Below the pieces are notes generated by a model, which worked only from the letters and a program-made list of their open reading frames with translations, was not told where the DNA came from and searched no databases. Shown here piece by piece: positions 42,786 through 53,774 of a stretch of DNA of 64,000 bases (position 1 is the first letter of the stretch; the number at the start of each line of letters is the position of its first letter). This DNA comes from Bradyrhizobium sp. CB2312 (GTDB lineage: Bacteria > Pseudomonadota > Alphaproteobacteria > Rhizobiales > Xanthobacteraceae): positions 6,035,501 to 6,099,500 of the forward strand of contig NZ_CP121668.1 in the NCBI RefSeq assembly GCF_029714425.1. Direction: 5' to 3'. Made by a program: the position numbers and the translations under genes.

Positions 42786-43598
42786 TCAGCGGGAGGCGGC
42801 CGCCCCGCCCTCGTCGATCTGCCGGCCCATCAGCGCGATCGCCTTCTGATAGACGCCCGCCGCATTCCAGGCCTCGATGGCGGCGAAATTCGGCTCGCCC
42901 GGCTGGTAACCGGCTCCCGCCCGCCAGCCATGGGCCCGGAGGAAATTCGCCGTCGAGTTCAGCGCGTTGGCGGCAACGTCGAGATTGCCGGTGCCATAGG
43001 CCAGGATGTTCTTGGGCATGAACTGGGTCTGGCCGACCTCACCATGCATGGAGCCGCGGGTTGCCCCCGACAGCGTGCCGCGGTCGATCAACTTCAGCGC
43101 GGCATAGAGCTGATCGGTGAAGAATTCGGGACGGCGGCAGTCATAGGCCAGGGTCGCGATCGACGACAGCATGTTCTGGTTACCGCGCTGGCTGCCGAAG
43201 CCGGTCTCCATGCCCCAGATCGCGATCAAGGGCCCCGGCGGGACGCCATAGCGCTGCTGGATCGAGGCGAACAAGGCGGCCTGCGATTGCTTGAGCTGCC
43301 GCCCCCTGGCGACGATGGTGGTGGCGCCGCGCTTGGCGAGGAACTGGTCGAGCGACAGCGAGAAGCTGCGTTGGCCGCGGTCGGCCGCGATGGTGGCGCT
43401 GGCGTAATTGGCCTGCATCAGCGCCGAGATCGCGGTCTGGCCGATGCCCTTGCCTTGGGCCTCGGCGCTGAACTCGCGCTTCCAGGCCTCGAAGCCCGCG
43501 GCAGAGCTACCGCATTGCGCGGCCTCGGCCACAGGCAGAGAGAGCAGCAGCGCGGTCGCGCCAATCACCGCCGTCGCGACTGTCCTGCCCTTGATCAT
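42786..43598 (-). CDS. Lytic murein transglycosylase (MltB type)
   Basis: About 270 residues from ATG 43598 (MIKGRTVATAVIG) with AGAGGAA 7 nt upstream. A signal peptide ends near VAEAAQ. The catalytic Glu is in LIAIWGMETGFGSQRGNQNM. Other SLT-2 motifs are ATLAYDCRRPEFFTDQLYAA, GSMHGEVGQTQFMPKNILAY and LNSTANFLRAHGWRAGAGY. It cleaves peptidoglycan glycan strands to anhydro-muropeptides in the periplasm. Shorter than E. coli MltB, as usual for this alphaproteobacterial group. Confidence 0.92.
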   Translation of the reverse strand: MIKGRTVATAVIGATALLLSLPVAEAAQCGSSAAGFEAWKREFSAEAQGKGIGQTAISALMQANYASATIAADRGQRSFSLSLDQFLAKRGATTIVARGRQLKQSQAALFASIQQRYGVPPGPLIAIWGMETGFGSQRGNQNMLSSIATLAYDCRRPEFFTDQLYAALKLIDRGTLSGATRGSMHGEVGQTQFMPKNILAYGTGNLDVAANALNSTANFLRAHGWRAGAGYQPGEPNFAAIEAWNAAGVYQKAIALMGRQIDEGGAAASR

Positions 43599-43717
43599 TG
43601 CGCGTTCCTCTTGCTGCTGCGCGACCGGCTCGCGCAAGCGCATGATCCTACGTCAGTTGCAATCGCTCAAGTCCCGATGGCTACAATCAATCCAGGCAAA
43701 GCCCTTGACACCAGCGG

Positions 43718-44530
43718 TCACGCCTCGTCCGTTCCCAGCAGGAAATCCACCATGATGCCCTGGTGCTGCTGGTACATGTCCGTGCCGGTCCCGGTCACGC
43801 AGCCGATCCGGCGGGCCGCTGCGATGAAGGGCGAGACCTCGGGCTTGGTGATGACGCAGCCGCAATAGGACGTCGGCGCGAGCCGCGCGACATCGACCGG
43901 CAGCGGATCGCCGTCGTTCATCCCCGCCGGTGTCGCATTGGCGACAAAATCGAAGCCCGCCGGATCGGTGCTGCCGACCCGCACCGGCGCCTTGCCGAGG
44001 GCATTGAGCCGGCCGATCAGCGTGTCGCGGCGGTCCGCCGCGCTGTCGTGAATGGCAAGCTCGCGCACGCCGGCCTCGACCAGCGCAAGCGCGACCGCCG
44101 ATCCCGCGCCGCCGGCGCCGACGAGCAGCGCCCGCATGCCCGCAGGGTTGATCCCCTTCGCCCGCGCCGCACCGACGAAGCCGAGGCCGTCCACCATGTC
44201 GCCATGCCACGCACCGTCGGCGCGGCCGCGCATCAGGTTCACGGTGCGCAGGAAATGCGCGCGCTCGGTCGCGCTGGCGCAGGCCTGGTAGCAGGCGAAT
44301 TTGTGCGGGATGGTCACGACGATGCCATCGAGATTCTTCAGCCGCGCTGCGACCGAGAGGAAGTCGGGCAGATCGCTCGGGGTGACCTGAATGGGCATCA
44401 GGATGCCGTCGTGGCCGCGTGCGGCGAAGGCGGCGCTCACGCCTTCGGGCGAGCGCACCTGCGCGATGGGATCGCCGACGATGACGTAGAGCCGCGTGGC
44501 GCCTGTCGGGGCCGGGATCGTTTTGCTCAA
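43718..44530 (-). CDS. Shikimate dehydrogenase-like oxidoreductase
   Basis: About 270 residues. The start is TTG 44530, whose codon overlaps the upstream monooxygenase TGA, because the conserved opening [20 protein letters not shown] begins just after it. It shows [13 protein letters not shown] with the catalytic Lys, the Asp region [14 protein letters not shown] and the Rossmann loop [18 protein letters not shown]. The family reduces 3-dehydroshikimate or quinate-like acids. Translational coupling to a Baeyer-Villiger-type enzyme suggests a catabolic paralog rather than the housekeeping aroE. Confidence 0.85.
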   Translation of the reverse strand: MSKTIPAPTGATRLYVIVGDPIAQVRSPEGVSAAFAARGHDGILMPIQVTPSDLPDFLSVAARLKNLDGIVVTIPHKFACYQACASATERAHFLRTVNLMRGRADGAWHGDMVDGLGFVGAARAKGINPAGMRALLVGAGGAGSAVALALVEAGVRELAIHDSAADRRDTLIGRLNALGKAPVRVGSTDPAGFDFVANATPAGMNDGDPLPVDVARLAPTSYCGCVITKPEVSPFIAAARRIGCVTGTGTDMYQQHQGIMVDFLLGTDEA

Positions 44531-46359
44531 GCCGCAACCTCGGATGTCAATTCCAGCCCGTCCAGATTGCCCTCCTTGCGCCACTTGTCGAGCAGCCGCA
44601 GGAAGGCCACCGGCCCGCGCCAATATTGGCTGTTTCGCGCCGCGATCGGATCGAACACGCCCTCGTTGTTGTAATAGCCGGGCGTGCATTCGGCGAGATA
44701 AGTCTGGCGGCCGAGCGCGGCCTTGACGACCTCCTCGACCCAGGCGTTCTCGGCCGCCAGCGTCGGCTCCAGCGTGCGCGCCTTGCGCTTGCGCGCTTCG
44801 GCGATGACATAGGCGATATGCTGCGACTGCTCGTCGATGATGTGCGGGAAATTGGCGCTCTGGCCGGCCTGCACCGTGACGATCAGGAAACAGTTCGGGA
44901 AGCCGCGGCTGTAGAAGCCGTGCAGCGTCTTGACGCCGCCCTGCCAGCGCTCTGACAGGCTGGTGCCGTCGCGGCCGTAAACTTCAAAACCCATGCGGCG
45001 GGCGTAATCGGTGCCGACCTCAAAACCGCTGGCATAGATCAGGCAATCGAGCTCATAGGCCTTGCCGCCAGCCACGACGGCGTTCTCGGTGATGCGCTCG
45101 ACGCCCCGCCCTTTGGTGTCGACGAGATGCACATTGAGACGATTAAAAGTGTCGAGATATTCGTCATGAAAGCACGGCCGCTTGCAGAACGCCTTGTACC
45201 AGGGCTTTAGCGCCGCCGCGGCCGCCTCGTCCTTCACGATCGCATCGACGCGGGCGCGGATCTCCTCCATCTTGCGATAGTCGGCCTGCTCGATGACCTT
45301 CAGCGCCTCCTCCATCGAGGTCACCGGCTGCGGCTGGCGGCGCGGCGCCAGCAGGATCTCGCCGAGCAGGCCGGTCCAGCCGTCCTGCACCAGATCCCGC
45401 TCGACCGGCTCGCCTGAGATCACCGCGGTGAAATTGTCCATGCGCTCACGCTGCCAGCCGGGCTTGAGGCTCTCCGCCCAGCCCTGATCCGTCGGCCGGT
45501 CGTCGCGCACGCCGATCGCCGATGGCGTGCGCTGGAAGACGTAGAGCTCCTTTGCCGCGCGGCCGAGATGCGGCACGCATTGCACGGCGGTGGCGCCGGT
45601 GCCGATGATGCCGACGCGCTTGTCGGCAAGACCGGTCAGGTCTCCCTCGGCGGTGCCGCCGGTATATCCATAGTCCCACCGGCTGGTGTGGAAGCTGTGG
45701 CCCCCAAAGCTTTCGATGCCGGGAATGCCCGGCAGCTTGGGGCGGCTCAGCGGGCCGCCGGCGAGGATGACGAAGCGCGCGCGGATGCGGTCGCCGCGAT
45801 CGGTCTCGACCAGCCAGCGCGCCTCCTGCTCCTGCCATTCCATCCGCGAGATCACGGTTTGAAACAATGCGCGCTCGTAGAGCGAGAAGTGACGGCCGAT
45901 GCGGCGGGAGTGCTCGTAGATCTCGGGCGCCCGCGCATATTTGCGGACCGGCATGTAGCCGGTCTCCTCCAGCAGCGGCAGATAGATGTAGCTCTCCGTG
46001 TCGCAGGCAGCTCCAGGGTAGCGATTCCAGTACCAGGTACCGCCGAAATCGGCGGCCTTTTCCACGATGCGAAAATCGTCGATGCCGGCCGAGCGCAAGC
46101 GCGCGCCGCACAAGAGACCGCCGAAGCCGCCGCCGACGATCAGAACTTCGGTTTGTTCGCTGACAGGCGCGCGCGCAAAGCCGGGATCGGCCCAGGGATC
46201 GTCGAGGTAACGGCCGAACTCGCCGGTCACCTCGACATATTGCGCCTTGCCCTCGCTGCGCAGACGGCGGTCGCGCTCGTCGCGATAGCGGGCACGAAGT
46301 GCGGAAATGTCGACCGTAGACTCGCCGGCTGTACCGGTCTTGTGTCTTTCCGCTGACAT
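44527..46359 (-). CDS. Type I Baeyer-Villiger-like flavin monooxygenase
   Basis: A 610-residue FAD/NADPH enzyme. The first Rossmann motif is [20 protein letters not shown] and the second is [18 protein letters not shown]. Between them [14 protein letters not shown] matches the FxGxxxHxxxW(P/D) fingerprint of type I Baeyer-Villiger monooxygenases. [20 protein letters not shown] is the second family hallmark. It would insert oxygen next to a ketone, giving an ester or lactone. GGAGGAAA precedes the ATG. It is divergent from the acyl-CoA ligase gene. Confidence 0.92.
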   Translation of the reverse strand: MSAERHKTGTAGESTVDISALRARYRDERDRRLRSEGKAQYVEVTGEFGRYLDDPWADPGFARAPVSEQTEVLIVGGGFGGLLCGARLRSAGIDDFRIVEKAADFGGTWYWNRYPGAACDTESYIYLPLLEETGYMPVRKYARAPEIYEHSRRIGRHFSLYERALFQTVISRMEWQEQEARWLVETDRGDRIRARFVILAGGPLSRPKLPGIPGIESFGGHSFHTSRWDYGYTGGTAEGDLTGLADKRVGIIGTGATAVQCVPHLGRAAKELYVFQRTPSAIGVRDDRPTDQGWAESLKPGWQRERMDNFTAVISGEPVERDLVQDGWTGLLGEILLAPRRQPQPVTSMEEALKVIEQADYRKMEEIRARVDAIVKDEAAAAALKPWYKAFCKRPCFHDEYLDTFNRLNVHLVDTKGRGVERITENAVVAGGKAYELDCLIYASGFEVGTDYARRMGFEVYGRDGTSLSERWQGGVKTLHGFYSRGFPNCFLIVTVQAGQSANFPHIIDEQSQHIAYVIAEARKRKARTLEPTLAAENAWVEEVVKAALGRQTYLAECTPGYYNNEGVFDPIAARNSQYWRGPVAFLRLLDKWRKEGNLDGLELTSEVAA

Positions 46360-46538
46360 TCATTTCCTCCACGGCGGGCGCTGCTTCGCAGGCACTCACA
46401 GCAGGTTAGCCCTGAAAAAGTGACGCATGCAATCACATCAGCGGTTTTTTGCGTGAACGCCGCGTGACGTTCCGCTAACTTTGCAGCGCCAATCACAAGC
46501 CTATGCCGTGCAACGACATGGCGCTCCGGAGGGAAACG

Positions 46539-48164
46539 ATGCAGGGATTGATGATGGACATGCCGCTGCTGATCAGCGGCCTGATCCAGTACGCCGCCGA
46601 CTATCACGGCGAAGCGGAGATCGTCGCGCGCGAGATCGAGGGCGACATCCATCGCTACACTTATGCAGACGCCCATCCGCGCATCAAGCGCATGGCGCTG
46701 GCGCTCAAACGGCTCGGCATGCAGCGTGGCGACCGCGTCGGCACGCTGGCCTGGAATACCCATCGGCATTTCGAGATGTTCTATGCCGCGCCGGGCGTGG
46801 GCTATGTGCTGCACACCGTCAACCCGCGCCTGTTTCCCGAGCAGCTGGTCTACATCATCAACCACGCCGAAGACCGGCTGCTGTTCATCGACCGCGCCAC
46901 GCTGCCGATCGTCGAGGCGATCGCGCCGCAGCTGAAGACGATCGAGGCCTTTGTCGTGATGTCCTCGCGCGAGCGCATGCCGGAGACGAAGCTCGCCAAC
47001 GTGCATTGCTACGAGGACCTGCTGGACAAGGAGAGCGATGCCGGCTTCACCTGGCCGGAGTTCGACGAAAAATCCGCCTCCACCATCTGCTACACTTCGG
47101 GCACGACCGGCAATCCCAAGGGCGTGATCTATTCGCACCGCGCCGCAATCCTGCAGACCATGACCTGCTGCAATTTCGACTTTTTGCCGGGCCATGTCGA
47201 AGGCGTGCGCGAGGTCATGATGCCGATGGCGCCGCTGTTCCATGGCAACGGCTGGAACATGCCGTTCACTGCGCCCTATACCGGATCGAAGTTGGTGCTG
47301 CCCGGCCGCAATTACGAGCCCGACAAGCTCTATGAATTGCTCGAGGGCGAGAAGGTGACACTGTCGGCGGGCGTGCCGAGCTTCTGGCTGATCCTGCTCG
47401 ACTGGCTTGGGCGCACCGGCAACAAGTTCTCCACCTTGCGCGCGACGCTGTCGTCCGGCTCGGCACCGCCGCGCGCGATGGTCGAGAAGCTCAAGCGCGA
47501 CTACAACGTCGACTACATCCAGGCCTGGGGCATGACCGAGGCGCTGGGCTGCTCGATGCCGGGCTTGCGGCCGGGCTCGGAGCATCTCGGCGACAAGGAG
47601 AAGTTCGACCGCCGTCAGGTCTCGGGCCGCGCCTGCTTCGGCACGCATTTGCGCATCGTCGACGATGCCGGCAATGAGTTGCCGCGCGACGGCAAGACCG
47701 TCGGACATCTTCGCGCCCGCGGCCCCTGGGTCGCCTCCGGCTACATGAAGCTCGACGAAGGCCTCGACCGCGACGGCTGGCTGATCACCGGCGACATGGC
47801 CGTGATCGACAGCCAGGGTCACGTCACGCTGACCGACCGCTCCAAGGACGTCATCAAGTCCGGAGGCGAGTGGATCTCCTCGATCCAGCTCGAGGACATC
47901 GCGCTGTCGCACCCCGACGTGCTGCAAGCGGCCGTCGTCGCCATCGCGCACGAGAAATGGCAGGAGCGTCCCCTGCTCCTCGTCGTCCGCAAGAAAGGCG
48001 CCACCGTCGACGGCAAGGCGCTGCTCGATCACATGCGCCCGAAAATCGCGAGCTGGTGGCTGCCCGACGCCGTCGAATTCCTTGACGAATTCCCGATGAC
48101 GGGCACCGGCAAGGTGCTGAAGTCGGCGCTGCGCGAGAAGTTCAAAGAGTATCGCGTCGCCTGA
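46539..48164 (+). CDS. Long-chain acyl-CoA ligase-like AMP-forming enzyme
   Basis: About 541 residues from ATG 46539 ([13 protein letters not shown]) with GGAGGG 5 nt upstream; the earlier in-frame start at 46503 lacks a site. The P-loop is [20 protein letters not shown], motif A8 is [20 protein letters not shown], and the terminal catalytic Lys is in [17 protein letters not shown]. It activates a fatty or medium-chain acid to acyl-CoA. It is followed by an acyl-CoA dehydrogenase 55 bp downstream, the normal next step of beta-oxidation. Confidence 0.93.
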   Translation: MQGLMMDMPLLISGLIQYAADYHGEAEIVAREIEGDIHRYTYADAHPRIKRMALALKRLGMQRGDRVGTLAWNTHRHFEMFYAAPGVGYVLHTVNPRLFPEQLVYIINHAEDRLLFIDRATLPIVEAIAPQLKTIEAFVVMSSRERMPETKLANVHCYEDLLDKESDAGFTWPEFDEKSASTICYTSGTTGNPKGVIYSHRAAILQTMTCCNFDFLPGHVEGVREVMMPMAPLFHGNGWNMPFTAPYTGSKLVLPGRNYEPDKLYELLEGEKVTLSAGVPSFWLILLDWLGRTGNKFSTLRATLSSGSAPPRAMVEKLKRDYNVDYIQAWGMTEALGCSMPGLRPGSEHLGDKEKFDRRQVSGRACFGTHLRIVDDAGNELPRDGKTVGHLRARGPWVASGYMKLDEGLDRDGWLITGDMAVIDSQGHVTLTDRSKDVIKSGGEWISSIQLEDIALSHPDVLQAAVVAIAHEKWQERPLLLVVRKKGATVDGKALLDHMRPKIASWWLPDAVEFLDEFPMTGTGKVLKSALREKFKEYRVA

Positions 48165-48219
48165 CGCGACGTGCCATTGCGCCGCACGCTGCGCCGTTCA
48201 TCGATCAAGGAGACCTAAA

Positions 48220-49431
<1,212 letters not shown>

Positions 49432-49479
49432 GCCGGCGTTGGCAAGTCGGTACCAGAGAGTGCGCTAGAGGATCGTCGT

Positions 49480-49584
49480 CTAGTCGACTCTTGGCGGCTC
49501 CTGGATGGACGAAAATACATTCTGATTCGAAATCGCTTCGAGCATCGCTCCGAAAATGATGATCGGCAGATAGAACGCAAGCAT
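49480..49584 (-). CDS. 34-aa single-pass membrane micro-protein
   Basis: A TAGGAGGAA motif 8 nt before the ATG starts a 34-residue product. It begins MLAFYLPIIIFGAMLEAISN and ends in a polar tail with QEPPRVD. One short transmembrane helix is likely. It lies in a 659-bp gap that otherwise lacks standard genes and is the last of three tiny minus-strand ORFs there. Function unknown. Confidence 0.6.
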   Translation of the reverse strand: MLAFYLPIIIFGAMLEAISNQNVFSSIQEPPRVD

Positions 49585-49709
49585 GATTGTATTCCTCCTA
49601 CTGTGACAACTTGGGCCCGTAAGGCCAGGTTCCTCAAATTGACGCTCGCCCGCCTCGGAACATTGTTGGCGCTTACCAAGCTACCGACGAACCCGAGTCG
49701 CAGGCCGTA

Positions 49710-49790
49710 TCAAGAGCGCATCGCGTCAATCGCATGGGCGATCAGAACGACTGCGCTTGCGGCAATGAGAAACACAAACAACCAGCTCAC
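49710..49790 (-). CDS. 26-aa single-pass membrane micro-protein (AHAxDAxR family)
   Basis: A GGAGG 5-9 nt before a GTG start leads MSWLFVFLIAASAVVLIAHA followed by IDAMRS and TGA. One transmembrane helix fills most of it. The tail AHAIDAMR matches AHAVDAYR of the 30-aa ORF at 41749-41841, so the two are likely homologous. It sits 125 bp upstream of the 34-aa ORF on the same strand. Confidence 0.58.
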   Translation of the reverse strand: MSWLFVFLIAASAVVLIAHAIDAMRS

Positions 49791-49911
49791 GTCCGCCTCC
49801 GATCCCGGAAGTGAACGCGTTCATCCGTGCACAGTCAAAAACCATCGGTCTGGAACCGTTATTCTGCTGCTCGCTGATGCTTCGCCGCAACAATTGCATC
49901 TGCTATCGGCG

Positions 49912-49983
49912 CTATCGGCAGAACGCCAAAAGGAGCAACGTGCCGACGACGCAGGCCGCTAGGATTAAAAACCAAACGCCCAT
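49912..49983 (-). CDS. 23-aa single-pass membrane micro-protein
   Basis: A GGGGGA 6-10 nt before the ATG leads a 23-residue product starting MGVWFLILAACVVGTLLLLA and ending FCR. It is almost all transmembrane helix with a positive C-terminal residue, predicting a fixed orientation. It is the first of the three tiny minus-strand ORFs in this gap, 121 bp upstream of the 26-aa ORF. An acidic or soluble domain is absent. Function unknown. Confidence 0.52.
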   Translation of the reverse strand: MGVWFLILAACVVGTLLLLAFCR

Positions 49984-50090
49984 GCAGTCCCCCGACTCAA
50001 CACGCGAGTCAGGATTAGCCTTACGATTTGGCATTGAAATGCTTGTTGCCGGTTTTCCCCAGGGCCAAGCGCGATCATCTGCTCGCGCCG

Positions 50091-50957
50091 TTAGTCCAAT
50101 ACCTCCACCGTCGCCGAGCGGCCGGCCACCAGTGACAGGGCTTCAGGCACCGGGTCCAGCGCGATGCGCACCGGCACGCGCTGGGCGAGGCGCACCCAGC
50201 TGAAGGTGGGGTTCACGTTCGCAAGCAGATTTGCGCCCTCGGCGCGGTCGCGGTCCTCGATGCCGGCGGCGATGCTCTCGACGTGGCCGGTCAGCGTGGC
50301 CTTCTCGCCCATCAGGCGGACCTGGACCTTGTCGCCGACGCGGATGCGCGCGAGCTTTGTCTCCTCGAAATAACCCTCGACATGCAGCGTATCGGTATCG
50401 ACCAGGGCCATCACGCCCTTCCCGGCCGTGACGTAAGCGCCGGGGCGCAGATCCATGTTGGTGATCACGCCGTTGACGGAGGCGCGGACCTCGCTGCGGT
50501 CGAGGTTGAGCTGGGCGACGGCACGATCGGCGACGGCCTGATCGAACGCCGCCTTGGCCTGGAGCTGGGTCGCCAGCACCTGCTCCTGCTTCTGCTGCGA
50601 GACGGCATCGGTCGTCAACGTGCTGTAGCGCTTCAGATCGGCATTGGCCTGGTCGAGCGTCGCCTGATGACCAGCGACCGACGCATCGGCCTGCCGCAGC
50701 GCCAATGCGAAGCGCTCGCGGTCGATCCGGAACAGCACGTCGCCGCGACGGACCTTCTGGTTGTCCTTGACCAGCACCTCGGTCACGAAGCCTGAGACAT
50801 CAGGGGCAACCTGCACCACGTCGGCGCGCACGCGGCCGTCGCGGGTCCAGGGCGACTCCATGTAATAGACCCAGAGTTCGCGGCCGACGGCGAGCGCGGC
50901 GACAACGACGATGATCGTCAGCGCGAGGCGACCAAGCCCGGCAAGATTTCCTTTCAT
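50091..50957 (-). CDS. HlyD-family efflux adaptor (AaeA/EmrA type)
   Basis: About 288 residues from ATG 50957 (MKGNLAGLGRLALTIIVVVA), overlapping the DUF1656 stop by 4 bp. An N-terminal membrane anchor is followed by ESPWTRDGRVRADVVQVAPD, the AaeA-type beta-lipoyl start, the hairpin DASVAGHQATLDQANADLKR and the second lipoyl half SEVRASVNGVITNMDLRPGA. It spans the periplasm from the FUSC pump encoded upstream. It is the last gene of the marR-FUSC-DUF1656-hlyD operon. Confidence 0.92.
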   Translation of the reverse strand: MKGNLAGLGRLALTIIVVVAALAVGRELWVYYMESPWTRDGRVRADVVQVAPDVSGFVTEVLVKDNQKVRRGDVLFRIDRERFALALRQADASVAGHQATLDQANADLKRYSTLTTDAVSQQKQEQVLATQLQAKAAFDQAVADRAVAQLNLDRSEVRASVNGVITNMDLRPGAYVTAGKGVMALVDTDTLHVEGYFEETKLARIRVGDKVQVRLMGEKATLTGHVESIAAGIEDRDRAEGANLLANVNPTFSWVRLAQRVPVRIALDPVPEALSLVAGRSATVEVLD

Positions 50958-51160
50958 GAGAGATACTCCGAGAGATAGACGACGCCGCCGAGAAGGCAGA
51001 CGAAAATCGCGAAATCGAACAGCGCGCGGTGCCAGACCAGCCGGTAGAGGTCGAAGCGTTGCATGAACCGGCGCTGCACCGCGCTCAGCGCATAGGCGAT
51101 GATGATCCACAGCAGCAACGCCGGCACCAGCACGCCGTAGATGTCGATCACATACCTCAT
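50954..51160 (-). CDS. DUF1656 small membrane protein (AaeX-like)
   Basis: Sixty-eight residues with two hydrophobic helices (YGVLVPALLLWIIIAYALSA and LFDFAIFVCLLGGVVYLSEY). The opening MRYVIDIYGVLVP is the family pattern E/D-x-x-x-x-G-V-x-x-P. AaeX-type proteins accompany AaeAB aromatic-acid efflux systems; their exact role is unknown. It overlaps both neighbours by 4 bp. Confidence 0.9.
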   Translation of the reverse strand: MRYVIDIYGVLVPALLLWIIIAYALSAVQRRFMQRFDLYRLVWHRALFDFAIFVCLLGGVVYLSEYLS

Positions 51161-53208
51161 GCCGCAACACTCTCGCCTGCGCGCGGCCGATAGGCCGGCG
51201 CGTCCGGAAACAGGCCGCGGCGGATACCGACGAGGCCGATCAAGGCGTCTTCGCGCGCTTTCTCATTGGGATCTTTCACCGCGTGTGCGAGCGCCCGATC
51301 GACGCTCGCCAGAAGCTCGAGCGGCATCCCCTCGCCGGCATAGCTGCGGCAGGCGGCGGCAAGCTGGTCGAGCATGTCGTCGATGACGGAGATGGTCGAT
51401 ATCGCGAGGCCATAGCGCGCGCGGCGAAGGTCGATGATGTTCAGCCCGATGCGGAGCTGGACCAGGCTGTCGGTGTCGCGGCGATCGCTTTCGGAGAGGA
51501 AGGCAATGCGCTGCACCAGCAATCCAAGGCGGTGCAGCATCAGGCCGGCGAACTCGGCACGGTCGCGCTTGCCGCGGCGCTCGGCGGCAACCGCGATCGT
51601 CTTCCAGCTCGACAACACCAGGCGGTTGGCGATCCACTCCGCGCCGACCCCGCGCGCAATCCGCGTCACGATCTCTGCGATGACGACGCCAATGAAAAAG
51701 GCGACGGCCGAGTTGGCGTAGGAGGCGAAATCGGCGCTGTAGGTCGACTGGATCGCAAGCAGGGTCGCGGTGTTGGCCGCGAGCGCCATGCCGGCCCCCG
51801 CGGTGGCGGGACGGCCGATCAGGAAGCCATAGAGCAGGAACGTCGGCGCCAGCGCGACGATCAGGACCTCGAGATGGGAGATCGCCGGCACGATCGCAAA
51901 CAGATAGACGGCGACAACGACGATGGCGACCAGCGACCACATGCCAAAACTGCGAATGAAGCGCGCCGGCTCATCCTGCGCGGCAAAGAACGAGCAGGCC
52001 ACCGCCGCCATCATCGGCGCCGATGCGCCGTCCGGCCAGCCGGTGCCGATCCAGAACGCGCAGCAGATCAGGATCGCCGTCGCAGCACCTGCCGCCGACC
52101 ACAGCGCGAGGCCGCGGTCCCTGTGGCGCACGGGCGCTGCGCCCGCCTCCGAATGGAAGGCGAGATCGAGCGTCGAGACATTGCGGCCATCGGCAATCGC
52201 CTCGGTCAGCGCGCGGCAGTCGCGCGAGAGGTCGACCAGCTCGCGCAGCCGCAACAACAGGCTGGTGGTGATGATCCGCTCCCAGGAGGCGCTGCCATCG
52301 AGCACCGCCTGCCGCTCCGCGATCATGGCGCGGATGCGTTCCGCCGGCTGGCGCGCGCCGACGTCGCTCGTGATCCATTGCGCGAGATCCTCCAGCAGGC
52401 GCTTCAGCTCGGGCTGCCGGCGCAACGCCTCCTCGCCCAGCGCCGCGAGCCGATCCTCCAGCGAGGCGATCACGGGCAGCAGCATCAGCATGCGCAGCCG
52501 GATTTCACCAAGGCCGGTCACGGCATTGCGATCGGTCAGCCGGTCATAGGCGAGATGCGTGGAGAGCGTATCGATCTCGACGATGTCGGTCGCGAGCTTG
52601 AGGCGCCGGCCGCGGCGCGTTTCGCTCGTTCCCTGCCGCAGCAGCACCGCCTCGCTCAGGCGCTGCGCGTCCGACAGCCAGGTGTCGACCCGATGGGCGA
52701 CGGCCGGCGCGACGCTGCGCGGGAAGACGATGGTGGAGACGAGGCTGGCGCAGATGATGCCGAGCGAAATCTCCTCGACCCGCGCCACGGCGATGTCGAA
52801 GATGGCACCGGGCTCGGAGACCGAGGGAAAGCCGATCAAGGCGACCGTATATCCGGCCAGCATGAAGACGTAGCTGCGCGGCGTGCCGTCGAGCAGAGAC
52901 AAATAGAGGCAGAGTCCCACCCAGAGCGCGATCGCAAGGCTCAGCAGTTCCGGCGCGTCGATCAGGTGCGGCACCAGCGCCACCGTCATGGTCGCGCCGA
53001 CCAGCGTGCCGATCACGCGGAAGAAGGCCTTCGAGCTGGTCGCGCCCGCGAGCGGCTGCGAGGTGATGTAGACGGTTGCCATCGCCCAATAGGGCCGCGG
53101 CAGGTCCATGGCCAGCGCGATGACGAGCGCCAGCATCGACGCGGCGAACGTCTTCAAAGCAAAAATCAGGTCCGCGTGGCGGACCAGGAACGGCTCATCG
53201 GCGCGCAT
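51157..53208 (-). CDS. FUSC-family efflux transporter (AaeB-like)
   Basis: A 683-residue inner-membrane protein with two groups of about five to six helices. The first starts LIFALKTFAASMLALVIALA and includes PYWAMATVYITSQPLAGATS, the FUSC signature. The second includes ATAILICCAFWIGTGWPDGA and GFLIGRPATAGAGMALAANT. A helical cytoplasmic domain lies between and at the C-terminus. It would export aromatic acids or phenolic compounds with its AaeA-like adaptor. It starts just 2 bp after the marR stop. Confidence 0.92.
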   Translation of the reverse strand: MRADEPFLVRHADLIFALKTFAASMLALVIALAMDLPRPYWAMATVYITSQPLAGATSSKAFFRVIGTLVGATMTVALVPHLIDAPELLSLAIALWVGLCLYLSLLDGTPRSYVFMLAGYTVALIGFPSVSEPGAIFDIAVARVEEISLGIICASLVSTIVFPRSVAPAVAHRVDTWLSDAQRLSEAVLLRQGTSETRRGRRLKLATDIVEIDTLSTHLAYDRLTDRNAVTGLGEIRLRMLMLLPVIASLEDRLAALGEEALRRQPELKRLLEDLAQWITSDVGARQPAERIRAMIAERQAVLDGSASWERIITTSLLLRLRELVDLSRDCRALTEAIADGRNVSTLDLAFHSEAGAAPVRHRDRGLALWSAAGAATAILICCAFWIGTGWPDGASAPMMAAVACSFFAAQDEPARFIRSFGMWSLVAIVVVAVYLFAIVPAISHLEVLIVALAPTFLLYGFLIGRPATAGAGMALAANTATLLAIQSTYSADFASYANSAVAFFIGVVIAEIVTRIARGVGAEWIANRLVLSSWKTIAVAAERRGKRDRAEFAGLMLHRLGLLVQRIAFLSESDRRDTDSLVQLRIGLNIIDLRRARYGLAISTISVIDDMLDQLAAACRSYAGEGMPLELLASVDRALAHAVKDPNEKAREDALIGLVGIRRGLFPDAPAYRPRAGESVAA

Positions 53209-53210
53209 GG

Positions 53211-53684
53211 CTACTTCGCCTCTGGGCCTGTCTTAACGTCCTGCAGACGGCTGGCCCGCTGTTCGATGCGCTGAAGAGTCTCGAAGGTTATCGCAAGTTC
53301 CTCGGGCTCGATATCCCTCAGCAAGCTCGCGCGCACCCGGCGCAGCACCCGGTTGGTCTCCTCGACCTTGGCCGCGCCCGCTTTCGTGAGGTGGAGCGTT
53401 TTGGCACGGCGGTCGGTCGGGTCCTCCCGGCGTTCGACCAGGCCCTCGGCCTGAAGCAGATCGATCAGGCGCACCAGCGACGGCCCTTCGATGCCGAGTT
53501 CGTCCGCGAGAACACCCTGGCGGACGTTCTCGCCCTGGCGCGACAGCAACAGCAGCGGGATAGCGGTCGCATAGGACAAGCCGTGCTCGGACAGCGCAGA
53601 ATCCGACTCGCGCCGCCACATCCGCCCCAAGCGCGTGATCAGCCGGCCGATCTCGGCATAGATGAAGCCTTGCGAGGGTGCCAT
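53211..53684 (-). CDS. MarR-family repressor
   Basis: A 157-residue winged-helix regulator. YAEIGRLITRLGRMWRRESD forms the N-terminal dimer helix, VRQGVLADELGIEGPSLVRL, IDLLQAEGLV the recognition helix, and ERREDPTDRRAKTLHLTKAG the D-x-R-x-(A/K) wing typical of MarR. It is first in the efflux operon and divergent from an MFS pump, with overlapping AACTA/TAGTT palindromes between. Members usually release DNA on binding phenolic ligands. Confidence 0.92.
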   Translation of the reverse strand: MAPSQGFIYAEIGRLITRLGRMWRRESDSALSEHGLSYATAIPLLLLSRQGENVRQGVLADELGIEGPSLVRLIDLLQAEGLVERREDPTDRRAKTLHLTKAGAAKVEETNRVLRRVRASLLRDIEPEELAITFETLQRIEQRASRLQDVKTGPEAK

Positions 53685-53703
53685 GCAAATTAGATAGGAC
53701 GCG

Positions 53704-53722
53704 AACTATTAGTTTGCAACTA
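53704..53722. promoter_or_regulatory. Candidate MarR operator
   Basis: AACTATTAGTTTGCAACTA contains three alternating half-sites: AACTA, TAGTT, AACTA. These form two overlapping palindromes with 1-nt and 3-nt spacers. It lies 20 bp before marR and 53 bp before the divergent MFS gene, so one protein could repress both. Confidence 0.65.
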
Positions 53723-53774
53723 TATACTCCCCATCGCGGCGGCGATCACGCAGAAGCGAACGAGGACAGATGCC

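Noticed and set aside
46227..48032. A 601-codon minus-strand frame over the acyl-CoA ligase.
   Set aside because: No motifs, and the plus-strand frame carries every AMP-ligase core motif.
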